Assembly: GCF_000337355.1 (NCBI RefSeq)
Contig: NZ_AOJH01000061.1
Span: 1 to 38,821, forward strand
From: Halorubrum kocurii JCM 14978
GTDB lineage: Archaea > Halobacteriota > Halobacteria > Halobacteriales > Haloferacaceae
Length of the DNA: 38,821 bases
Direction of reading: 5' to 3'
In this document: in pieces, positions 25,174-31,886 of the stretch
Position numbering within the stretch: the stretch's first letter is position 1
Layout of the letters: each line of letters begins with the position of its first letter
The notes under the pieces: model-generated
Databases searched by the model: none
Told to the model about the DNA's origin: nothing
Seen by the model: only the letters and a program-made list of their open reading frames with translations
Translations under genes and position numbers: made by a program

Positions 25174-26154
25174 TCACCCCGGCGGCGACTCCACCCGCGA
25201 CCGGTCTCCCGTGCCGCCGGTGAGCGCGCTCGCGAGCGCACCCTTCACCACCACCTCGTCGCCGAGCTCGGTGAGTCTGACCTCGGGGACGTTGATGAAC
25301 ACCATGTCGGCGAGCTTCTCGCGGATCGGGTCGAGCACCCGCTCGGGGTTGTTGAGCGCGACCGCGCCCCCGACGCTCACGACCAGCGGGGCGTACGCGT
25401 GGATGACGTTGGCGACCCCCATGGCGTTCCAGTGGGCGACCTGATCGATCACGTGGTCGGCGAAGGTGTCCTCGCCGGCCGCCTCGAACACGTCGACCGC
25501 GGAGAAGTCGGGGTCCTCGATCGGGAGGACGGTCTCGACCGGGTCCTCCTCGTGCAGTTCGCGGGCGTACTTCGGGATGTTGTTGCCGGAGCAGTACCCC
25601 TCCCAGTGGCCGTCGAGGCCGCAGCCGCAGGTCATGAAGCCGTGCGGGTCGACGGTCATGTGGCCGACCTCGCCGGCGTTGCCGTCCCACCCGGAGAGCA
25701 CGTTGCCGTCGACGGCGACGCCCGCGCCGATCCCCGAGGAGATGGTGAGGTACACCATGTCGTCGGGGTTACGCTCGGAGTGAAACCGCTCGCCGATGAC
25801 GCCCGCGATGGTGTCGTTGTGGAGGTGGACCTCGTCGGTGTCTAACAACTGTGAGACCGGACCGACGAGCGGGATCCGTTCGACCGTGTCCGGGAGGTTC
25901 GCCGGCCCTTGCACGACCCCCGCGGCCAAGTCAAGGGGCCCTATCGATCCGATCCCGGCCGCGACGGCCGCGGTCGGATCGATTCCGGCGTCCTCGCACG
26001 CGCCGCGGACCACGCCGAGAACGGCCTCGGTGACAGCGATTCCGTTCGGCCCGCGCGGAGTGCCCCGCGCGTCGGATCCGAGGACGGTCGCGGTCTCGTC
26101 ACCGACGACCGCGCGAACGTTCGTCGCTCCGAGGTCGACGCCCACGTAGTACAT
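25174..26154 (-). CDS. ROK-family sugar kinase, probable glucokinase
   Basis: This 326-residue protein starts with the ATP-binding phosphate-1 motif VGVDLGATNVRAVVGD. The ROK signature is SSGIGAGVAVDGNVLSGWDG followed by NAGEVGH. The catalytic base is likely Asp114 (HNDTIAG). The zinc region reads CGCGLDGHWEGYCSG: Cys176, Cys178, His183 and a further Cys188. In common ROK proteins the motif is CxCGxxGCxE, so here His replaces the third Cys. Archaeal ROK proteins are often glucokinases that phosphorylate glucose with ATP. There is no winged helix, so it is an enzyme and not a ROK repressor. A TTAAG box about 28 nt upstream sets the start. Confidence 0.9.
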   Translation of the reverse strand: MYYVGVDLGATNVRAVVGDETATVLGSDARGTPRGPNGIAVTEAVLGVVRGACEDAGIDPTAAVAAGIGSIGPLDLAAGVVQGPANLPDTVERIPLVGPVSQLLDTDEVHLHNDTIAGVIGERFHSERNPDDMVYLTISSGIGAGVAVDGNVLSGWDGNAGEVGHMTVDPHGFMTCGCGLDGHWEGYCSGNNIPKYARELHEEDPVETVLPIEDPDFSAVDVFEAAGEDTFADHVIDQVAHWNAMGVANVIHAYAPLVVSVGGAVALNNPERVLDPIREKLADMVFINVPEVRLTELGDEVVVKGALASALTGGTGDRSRVESPPG

Positions 26155-26290
26155 CGGGTAAACCCGCGAACCGGTGTTACTTAAGCAGGGCGCTTCCCCA
26201 GACGGTTCGCCGCGACCGGGGCGCGACGGCGGGGGTCCGCGGCGACCGGCGACGGCTCACCATCGAACCTCCTGTGCGCGTTTCGGCGCC

Positions 26291-26749
26291 TCAGTCGTCG
26301 ATATCCCGCACGAACGTCACCGGGCACGGGGCTGAGAGCATGATCTCCTGCGCGACGCTCCCGAAGACGGCCTTTCCGGTCGGCGACCGGCTGCGTCCGC
26401 CGACGACGATTCGGTCGGCGCCGACTTCGGACGCCGCTTCGACGACCTCGTCGGCGTGGTCGCCGACGGCGCCGCGGACCGTGTGCGACACGTCGGCCTC
26501 GGTGAGGGACTTCGAGATCGCCCGCGTGGTCGTGTGCCGCCCCGCTACGGCGTCGGGGGTCGAGCTCTCGCTCGTCTCGTTGACGCGCAGCCGGGACCTG
26601 ACTTCCTCGAACTCCTCGTCGCTGAACACGTGAGTCAAGACGACCTCCGCGCCCGCGGGTTTGGCCACCGCGATGGTCTCCGCTGCGAGCTGCTCGGCTC
26701 GGTCTTCGTCTTCCGTCCCGACCGCTAACATGACTGTCTCGATGCTCAT
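26291..26749 (-). CDS. Universal stress protein (UspA family)
   Basis: This is a 152-residue single-domain universal stress protein. The N-terminal strand is SIETVMLAVGTEDEDRAEQL, and the ATP-binding motif GG-x(9)-G-(S/T) is present as VVGGRSRSPTGKAVFGSVAQ (Gly117-Gly118, Gly130-Ser131). USPs bind ATP or AMP and help cells in stress; the partner is unknown. A longer start 8 codons upstream exists, but the ATG at 26749 lies about 27 nt after the TATA-like CTTTAAG, which favours it. It is a single gene with its own promoter. Confidence 0.9.
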   Translation of the reverse strand: MSIETVMLAVGTEDEDRAEQLAAETIAVAKPAGAEVVLTHVFSDEEFEEVRSRLRVNETSESSTPDAVAGRHTTTRAISKSLTEADVSHTVRGAVGDHADEVVEAASEVGADRIVVGGRSRSPTGKAVFGSVAQEIMLSAPCPVTFVRDIDD

Positions 26750-26911
26750 ACGACTCGTACGCTCCCTGATCACTTAAAGCCGTCGAACTATTAACTCGAT
26801 TTTGAATAAACTTTTGCCCCAATTGGTCCGTGCACCGCGGATCGACGGCACAGCCGCTCTCGAAGCGTCGATGCGGTCGAAAAGTGAACTCGCCGAAAGC
26901 GAACTCGCCGT
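26750..26911. other. Spacer between USP gene and DUF5611-like gene
   Basis: This 162-bp stretch holds the promoter of the USP gene (TTTAAG, about 26773-26778 on the minus strand) and an AT-rich segment near 26790-26820. It also holds an imperfect direct repeat of a GAACTCGCCG-type unit at about 26886-26912. No gene is supported. Confidence 0.4.
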
Positions 26912-27295
26912 TCAGTAGTCGGGCGCGTCGTCTTCGACTTCGCGTTTCAGCGAGTCGCGCCGGGACTTCGCGTCGCGGCCGGTGGCCTCCAGTAAGAACT
27001 CGTTTTTCGCGTCGACCGCGTCTGCGGCGGCGTCGGCGTTGCCCTCCGCGATGACGTCCTCGGCGGGACGCTCCTCGAAGTGGACCGCGAGCTTGTCCTT
27101 CTTGCCGCCGTACTCGGCGGCGCCGGCGACGATGCGGTCGAACACGGGGTTGTCAGGGTCCTCGACGACGTACAGCTCGTGGCCCTGCCACTCCTCGGTG
27201 CCGGTGACTTCGCCGAAGTACTCCTCGATGGATCCCTTCAAGTCGGGCATGCGGTCGTCCAGATGCTCGCCGCGGCGCATCTTGTACTCCTTCAT
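26912..27295 (-). CDS. DUF5611-like archaeal protein
   Basis: This 127-residue soluble acidic protein begins MKEYKMRRGEHLDDRMPDL, the N-terminus expected for the archaeal DUF5611 family. A predicted alpha/beta domain follows (about residues 20-75, YFGEVTGTEEWQGHELYVV), with a long helical tail (about 85-120). An in-frame ATG 14 codons upstream exists, but the TATA-like GTTTACG is centred about 27 nt before 27295, and the family starts there. The function is unknown and the gene stands alone. Confidence 0.78.
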   Translation of the reverse strand: MKEYKMRRGEHLDDRMPDLKGSIEEYFGEVTGTEEWQGHELYVVEDPDNPVFDRIVAGAAEYGGKKDKLAVHFEERPAEDVIAEGNADAAADAVDAKNEFLLEATGRDAKSRRDSLKREVEDDAPDY

Positions 27296-27462
27296 GCCGC
27301 GTTCGTTCGACAGGGGGCCGTAAACCAGTTTCGTCACGGGGTCTCCGTCCGGTTCGCCGCCGGTTCCGGATCGGCGGTCGGGCGATCACTCGGGCGACGC
27401 CGCGGCGAGTCCACGCTCGGGCGAGCCGTCCGCCCGCGTTCAGACGGGACGATTGCCGGCGT

Positions 27463-28629
27463 TCAAACGGGCCGCTCGTCGACGTACCCGCGCTTGCACT
27501 CCGGACAGATGTCGCCCGCGCGCATGGAGTTGCCGTCGGCGGCGCGGGTCATCTCGCACTCGGGACAGTAGTACTCCGTCGTCACCTCGGAGGTCGACGT
27601 CTCGAGGTCCGGGCTGTCGCCGCGCGTGATCCCGACGCCCTCGTCGGCCGCGCTCCCGGCCCCGCTCGCGCCGCCCGCCTCGGTTCCGGGCGCGGGCGCC
27701 TCGACGTACTCCGCGTCCTCGCCGTCGGCCGGCGGGTCCGCGGCCTCGGGCGTGAGGCCGCCGCCGAACTCCACGTCGTCAGCGCCGCCTTCGCCGACCT
27801 CGGCGCTGAACCCCTCGTCCTCACCGCCGTGTTCGGGCCACGGAGTCGGCTCCCCGTCTCCCGCCTCCGATTCGTCCACGTCGGGCCACGCGCCGCGCTC
27901 GCGGTCGTCCTCCGGCGCTTCCGTCTCGTCGAGGATCACGCCGTCGTCGGTCTCGGCGCGCTCCTCGTCGGCGGGGGTCTCCGCCGTCTCCGCCTCCGGG
28001 TACGCCGCGTACTCGCCCTCGTCGCGTTCGAGGCCGTCGCCGTCGTCGCCGAGGCCGCGCTCGGCGCTGCCCTCGTCGTCCGCGATCGACGGCCCGTCGT
28101 CGATCAGCTCCGCGCCGCCGTTGTCGTCGGCCGCTTCCGTCTCCCCGTCTACGCCCGCTCCCGCGTCAGCAGTCGGCGCGCCCGGCTTGCCGGGCTCCGC
28201 GCCCGCGGCCTCGGCGTCGACCGCGCCGGGACCCGGCTCGCCGTCGCCCGCCATCTCGGCGTCGGACCCGTCGTCGATGATCACGGCGTCGTCGCTGTCG
28301 ATGTCGCCGCCGAGCCCGGCGGTATCGGCGCCTGCGATCCCCGAGCCGGTCCCGCTCTCCACGCCGTCGGCACCGACCGCATCGGCGCTCGCCCCGTGCT
28401 CCGGGTCGGCGTCGGGTCCGATCGGCTCGTCGCCCGCGACGGTGGCCTCGTCGGTCAGCTGCTCCATCGTCGTGACCTCGGTGTTCTCGCTGACCACCTG
28501 CGTCTCGCCGCAGCGAGCGCAGGTCTTCACCTCGGTGACGGTGGTGACGACCTCGTTCCCGTCCTCCTCGCGCTCGCGCCGTAGTTCGGGCTCGCCGAAA
28601 TCGTGCCCGAGCAGACACCTGAGTCCCAT
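27463..28629 (-). CDS. Two zinc ribbons joined by a very acidic linker (DUF7093-like)
   Basis: This 388-residue haloarchaeal protein has an N-terminal zinc-ribbon half (MGLRCLLGHDFG, Cys37 and Cys40 in TCARCGETQ) and a C-terminal zinc ribbon (Cys355, Cys358, Cys375, Cys378: YYCPECEMTR and ICPECKRGYV). Between them about 290 residues are Asp/Glu/Gly/Ala-rich and presumably disordered. The C-terminal ribbon resembles TFIIS- or RPB9-like ribbons, which raises a link to transcription, but that is a weak inference. The start at 28629 lies about 27 nt after a T-rich TATA-like element. The linker probably varies in length between species. Confidence 0.8.
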   Translation of the reverse strand: MGLRCLLGHDFGEPELRREREEDGNEVVTTVTEVKTCARCGETQVVSENTEVTTMEQLTDEATVAGDEPIGPDADPEHGASADAVGADGVESGTGSGIAGADTAGLGGDIDSDDAVIIDDGSDAEMAGDGEPGPGAVDAEAAGAEPGKPGAPTADAGAGVDGETEAADDNGGAELIDDGPSIADDEGSAERGLGDDGDGLERDEGEYAAYPEAETAETPADEERAETDDGVILDETEAPEDDRERGAWPDVDESEAGDGEPTPWPEHGGEDEGFSAEVGEGGADDVEFGGGLTPEAADPPADGEDAEYVEAPAPGTEAGGASGAGSAADEGVGITRGDSPDLETSTSEVTTEYYCPECEMTRAADGNSMRAGDICPECKRGYVDERPV

Positions 28630-28820
<191 letters not shown>

Positions 28821-29135
28821 ATGCCTACCGTATCCTACCAGGGCGAGGAGATCGAGTGCGAGAAGGGCGACGTGTTGCGCGACGTGTTGGCGGAGGCCGG
28901 CCTCTCCGTGTACAACGGCAAGATGAAGCAGCTCAACTGCCGAGGCGCGGGGTCGTGCGGTTCCTGCGCGGTCCAGGTCGACGGTGAGGTGAGCGAGCCG
29001 GGGAAAAAGGAGAAGACCCGCCTCTGGTTCCCACCGCACCACCCGAGTCACGACGTCCGCCTCGCCTGTCAGACGAAAGTGGAGGGCGACGTCGAGGTGA
29101 CGAAGGGGCGCGGGCTCTTCGGCCAGCACATCTGA
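28821..29135 (+). CDS. [2Fe-2S] ferredoxin, short soluble type
   Basis: This 104-residue soluble ferredoxin has likely cluster ligands Cys40, Cys46, Cys49 (NCRGAGSCGSCAVQV, spaced C-x5-C-x2-C) and Cys83 (VRLACQTKV). The fold is the plant/adrenodoxin-like beta grasp, starting PTVSYQGEEIECEKGDVLRD. It lacks the long N-terminal extension of the classic haloarchaeal ferredoxin. The ATG at 28821 is chosen over an upstream one because the family begins MPTV. It is a separate gene from the membrane-anchored ferredoxin at 15075. The redox partner is unknown. Confidence 0.9.
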   Translation: MPTVSYQGEEIECEKGDVLRDVLAEAGLSVYNGKMKQLNCRGAGSCGSCAVQVDGEVSEPGKKEKTRLWFPPHHPSHDVRLACQTKVEGDVEVTKGRGLFGQHI

Positions 29136-29357
29136 TCCGGCGGTCGCACCGCTCTCCGTTTATAAATTAAAACACGCTCGGCGCCGCCGCTCGTCGTCGC
29201 CCGGCCCGCGACGGGCGGACCGATCGGCGGCGGCGACGCTCGGTGTCGTGATAAGCACCCGCGTCGGACGTGAATCCGGGGGCGGGCAGAAGTCTCGTTG
29301 TCGCGTGTCAGAGTCGCGTTCGGCGTCAGCCGGACCGACCCACCGTATCGGATCGGC
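29136..29357. other. Spacer downstream of ferredoxin, with an orphan TATA box
   Basis: This 222-bp spacer lies between the ends of the convergent ferredoxin and cold-shock genes. It contains TTTATAAATTAAAAC (29159-29173), a strong AT-rich box amid GC-rich DNA, then complementary GC runs (GCCGCCGC near 29183, GGCGGCGGCGA near 29225). An unannotated RNA is possible but not shown. I see no protein gene. Confidence 0.4.
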
Positions 29358-29552
29358 TTACTGCCGAACGACGTTGGACGCGCGGGGCCCCTTGGGCGAG
29401 GACTCGATGTCGAACTCGAGCTCCTGCCCCTCTTCGAGGTCCGGCCCTTCGACGTCTTCCATGTGGAAGAACACGTCGTCGTCAGCGTCGTCAGTCTCAA
29501 TAAATCCGTAGCCGCCAGTGTCGTTGAAGAAATCAACCTTTCCGGTCGCCAT
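29358..29552 (-). CDS. cspA: Cold-shock domain protein
   Basis: This 64-residue protein is a complete cold-shock domain with both RNA-binding motifs: GGYGFIETD (RNP1, about residues 13-21) and DVFFHMEDVEG (RNP2, about 26-36). It ends KGPRASNVVRQ, as usual for CspA-type proteins, and has extra Asp residues typical of halophiles. It binds single-stranded nucleic acids and acts as an RNA chaperone. A TATA-like CTTATC lies about 30 nt upstream of the ATG, preceded by a TACAGT/ACTGTA inverted repeat (29597-29615) that could bind a regulator. Confidence 0.95.
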   Translation of the reverse strand: MATGKVDFFNDTGGYGFIETDDADDDVFFHMEDVEGPDLEEGQELEFDIESSPKGPRASNVVRQ

Positions 29553-29596
29553 TGCATCTGGGTGGACGCCCGCTCAGGTGATAAGGATTGCGAGTG

Positions 29597-29615
29597 TACA
29601 GTTACCACGACTGTA
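29597..29615. promoter_or_regulatory. Inverted repeat upstream of the cold-shock gene
   Basis: TACAGT (29597-29602) and ACTGTA (29610-29615) are perfect inverted 6-mers separated by 7 bp. They lie about 15-30 nt upstream of the probable TATA box of the cold-shock gene (minus strand), where an archaeal activator could bind. Confidence 0.4.
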
Positions 29616-29802
29616 TGCGGACATTCGTTTTGTGTTCGTCAGCTATTCGGACGATCGGTGACCGTATACGCGGACTCGTACCGCACTCCCCAGCGATCCG
29701 GTGATTCTCAGTCTCACACGCGACGAAGCCGCGGTTCCCCGTTCAGGGATAGCCGCGGCTTCCGGCGTCTCCCGTCGCTCGCCCGGCCGCCCCCCGACGC
29801 TT

Positions 29803-30345
29803 ATGCTCGACCGGGTCGAATCGGCTCGCGTGTTCCGACGCCTCCGCGAGAACGGACCGGCGCTGCTCGTGCCGGCCGCGTGGCTCGTCGTCGTCGCGGC
29901 GGTCCTCGACGTCGTCTCGACACGCGCGCTGTTCGTCGCGCACGTCGTCATGAGCGTCCTGCTCGTCGCCTTCGTCGTGGCGTCGTGGCGCGACATGTCC
30001 GCGGGCGTGCTCCGGACGTGGAAGCTCGTGATCCTCGCGGGCACCCCCGTCACGCTCGCGGGCGTCGTCGGGTTCCTGGCGCTCGGCGGGACTCTCGATC
30101 TTCCCCCGGACGCGCTGCTCGCGGTGTCGCTGTACGGCTGGGCGCTCCTCCCGGCGGCCGGCTTCGCGTCCACTCGGGGACGCGTCGAGGCGGGCGCGTG
30201 GGTATACGACCTCGGCGTCGGCTGCTGTGTCGCCGGCGCGGTCGGCGTCGCGGCCGCGCCGTCGGCGACGTGGACCGCAGTCGCGCTCGGGGTCGTCGGC
30301 GCGGGCCAGACGGCCGGCATCCTCGACGCCACCCTCCGCTACTGA
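29803..30345 (+). CDS. Six-helix membrane protein, function unknown
   Basis: This 180-residue hydrophobic protein has about six membrane helices (for example LLVPAAWLVVVAAVLDVVS, FVAHVVMSVLLVAFVVASW, LVILAGTPVTLAGVVGFLAL). The N-terminus MLDRVESARVFRRLRENG is cytoplasmic by the positive-inside rule. I chose the ATG at 29803; an upstream GTG (29701) would add a basic Ser/Arg-rich segment unlike haloarchaeal protein, although a TATA-like GTATACG near 29667 lies before it, so the start is not certain. No family is recognised. Confidence 0.7.
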   Translation: MLDRVESARVFRRLRENGPALLVPAAWLVVVAAVLDVVSTRALFVAHVVMSVLLVAFVVASWRDMSAGVLRTWKLVILAGTPVTLAGVVGFLALGGTLDLPPDALLAVSLYGWALLPAAGFASTRGRVEAGAWVYDLGVGCCVAGAVGVAAAPSATWTAVALGVVGAGQTAGILDATLRY

Positions 30346-30418
30346 GCGGTCTCGCTCAAACCCGTGCGGCTTTGCGATCACCCCACAGTATCTCCCGCTG
30401 CGGTCCCTACTCTCCCGT

Positions 30419-30748
30419 ATGGTCGACCCCAGACTCGTCTACGTCGCGGTCGTGGGCGCGCTCCTGCTCGTCGCGTTGGGTCTCGGCGTCCGGGTCCTCT
30501 GGGGAATCGTCGGCGACGCGCGCGAGTTCCGTCGCAAGCGTCGGTCCGGAGGGTCGGAGTCGTCCACGGAACGAGGGAACGGCGATCGGAGCCCCCGGGA
30601 CTCGACCGAGAGCGGTGGCAACGACGACGCCCACGACGCACTCGACGGCGCTACCCGCGTGTCGACCTGTCCGCAGTGCGGGGCGGACAACGACGCCGCG
30701 TTCGACTACTGTCGCCGCTGCGCGTCGCCGCTCCGGCCCGGCGGCTGA
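30419..30748 (+). CDS. Membrane-anchored zinc-ribbon protein
   Basis: This 109-residue protein has one N-terminal membrane helix (about residues 5-27, LVYVAVVGALLLVALGLGV), a charged, disordered middle (Ser/Asn/Asp/Gly) and a C-terminal zinc ribbon with two CxxC pairs (TCPQCGADNDAAFDYCRRCASPL). It is probably anchored with the zinc ribbon in the cytoplasm. Its last 43 bp overlap the end of the DoxX gene on the opposite strand, so both reading frames are functional in that stretch. Function is unknown; such proteins often organise membrane complexes, but that is speculation here. Confidence 0.8.
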   Translation: MVDPRLVYVAVVGALLLVALGLGVRVLWGIVGDAREFRRKRRSGGSESSTERGNGDRSPRDSTESGGNDDAHDALDGATRVSTCPQCGADNDAAFDYCRRCASPLRPGG

Positions 30749-31221
30749 CGCTCGCCGTCGGTCGAGTCGGGACGGGTGTACCACCACGCCCACAGCAGCA
30801 ACACGCCCTGCAGCGGGAGTCGCGCCCACGCCGCCGCGCGCGCGACTCCCGAGAGGCGGTCTGGAGCGAACTCGGCCGCCACGCCGTCGGTCGCCATGTA
30901 CACGTTCGCGGGGAAGACGGCGCCGAGCAGCGCCATGATCCCCCACGCGGACCCGCGCCGCGTCCGGTCGCACGCGACCCCGAGCCCCAGCCCGACCTCC
31001 GCGATCCCGGAGAGGTACACGAGGGCGCGGGGCTTGGGGAGTCCCGGCGGGACGACGCGCGCGAACGCCGTCGGCGCCAAGAAGTGCGTGACGCCCGCGA
31101 TCACGTAGGCCGCGCTCATCACGTACCGGAGTCGGCGCTTCCGCCCGGCGAGCGGTCCGTCGTCGGCGTTCTCGAGGTCCGTTTCGGCATCCTCGGGGTC
31201 CGTTTCGGCGTCGTCGTTCAC
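30706..31221 (-). CDS. DoxX-family membrane protein
   Basis: This 171-residue protein has an acidic N-terminus (DAETDPEDAETDLENADD, with an internal direct repeat) and four membrane helices starting at YVMSAAYVIAGVTHFLAP. The helix-loop segments PKPRALVYLSGIAEVGLGLG and WGIMALLGAVFPANVYMATDG are typical of DoxX and DoxD-like quinone-linked membrane proteins. Function is not defined for this branch. It starts with GTG, about 27 nt after a TATA-like CTCATAAG on the minus strand. Its end overlaps the zinc-ribbon gene on the other strand by 43 bp. Confidence 0.85.
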   Translation of the reverse strand: MNDDAETDPEDAETDLENADDGPLAGRKRRLRYVMSAAYVIAGVTHFLAPTAFARVVPPGLPKPRALVYLSGIAEVGLGLGVACDRTRRGSAWGIMALLGAVFPANVYMATDGVAAEFAPDRLSGVARAAAWARLPLQGVLLLWAWWYTRPDSTDGERQPPGRSGDAQRRQ

Positions 31222-31401
31222 TCGGGTGAGTAGCGACGGACGGCTTATGAGCGTTCCTCCCGGTCGGGGCGAGACGGGTCGATACGCGGACGCGTCGCGG
31301 TCCCGCGGCAGGCGGTCGTCGGGTAGCGCCGTCGCGTGGCGGGCACGCGACAGGGTGACCTCCGGTTCGGTCGCTCCGCTCCCTCACGAGTTCGCAGGAA
31401 A
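31222..31401. other. Spacer between the DoxX gene and the tRNA-Phe remnant
   Basis: Besides the DoxX promoter (TATA-like box near 31248 on the minus strand), this holds GC-rich sequence with motifs such as GGTCGCTCCGCTCC, which are common intergenic sequences in haloarchaea. No gene is seen. Confidence 0.4.
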
Positions 31402-31506
31402 ATGCCGCCTCCCCGATTTGAAACGCGTGAGACTCCCTCCGGTCGTCTCACTGTTCCCCGCTCGCTTCGCTCGCGGGGACGGGAGACAGCTCGATCTTCA
31501 GTCGAG
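31402..31506 (-). pseudogene. Broken tRNA-Phe copy split by a 57-nt palindromic insert
   Basis: On the minus strand this repeats the 3' part of tRNA-Phe that lies 30 bp away. Block 31402-31422 matches 31537-31557 exactly (21 bp, the discriminator, acceptor and T-arm 3' part). Block 31480-31506 matches 31558-31584 with one mismatch in 27 (the rest of the T-arm, variable loop and anticodon arm including anticodon GAA). Between the blocks is an insert of 57 nt (31423-31479) that has two inverted repeats: GTGAGAC (31427-31433) with 31445-31451, and CCCCGC (31456-31461) with 31473-31478. The D-arm and 5' acceptor strand are missing, so it cannot be a functional tRNA. Confidence 0.85.
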
Positions 31507-31537
31507 GCTAACGAATGCGGATCGCGCTGAAAAGCCA

Positions 31538-31611
31538 TGCCGCCTCCCCGATTTGAACGGGGGACAGCTCGATCTTCAGTCGAGTGCTCTCCCAGTCTGA
31601 GCTAAGGCGGC
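31538..31611 (-). tRNA. tRNA-Phe (anticodon GAA)
   Basis: The minus strand folds as a full cloverleaf with acceptor arm GCCGCCT paired to AGGCGGC and discriminator A. The anticodon stem encloses a loop with anticodon GAA (CTGAAGA). The T-arm is CCCCG-TTCAAAT-CGGGG. A TATA-like CCTTTTGTC about 30 nt upstream fits a separate promoter. A broken second copy of its 3' part lies just downstream (31402-31506). Confidence 0.97.
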
Positions 31612-31761
31612 TCGCACTCGGACCAACGCCGATTCAAGACAAAAGGATTTCGAAAGGCGGCGACCGGATCGGCGAACCGCGTCGGGTCTCGTCGTCGCCC
31701 GCTCTCTGGTTCGAACCCGCTCGCGGGCGCGGCGCTCACGATATTGTTCGCGTCGCGAAAG

Positions 31762-31832
31762 TGGGACCGCCCGGATTCGAACCGGGGTCACGGGCACCCA
31801 AGGCCCGGAGTATACCACTAACCCACGGTCCC
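31762..31832 (-). tRNA. tRNA-Pro (anticodon TGG)
   Basis: The minus strand folds into a cloverleaf with acceptor GGGACCG paired to CGGTCCC, discriminator A, anticodon stem CGGGC/GCCCG around the loop CTTGGGT (anticodon TGG), and T-arm CCCGG-TTCGAAT-CCGGG. A TATA-like CTTTACC lies about 27-30 nt upstream, between this gene and the helicase stop. CCA is not encoded. Confidence 0.97.
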
Positions 31833-31886
31833 GCACTCATACGTACCCGCATCGACCGGTAAAGCGTTTCGTTGCGCGGCGGACTC

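Noticed and set aside
31181..31221. Direct repeat in the DoxX N-terminus as a mobile insertion
   Set aside because: It is a short in-frame acidic repeat (DAETDPEDAETDLE), a common slippage product in haloarchaeal proteins.
31700..31735. A T-loop-like GGTTCGAACC near tRNA-Pro as a second tRNA remnant
   Set aside because: The flanks do not form a T-stem and no other tRNA part is near; it is only a 10-bp palindrome.
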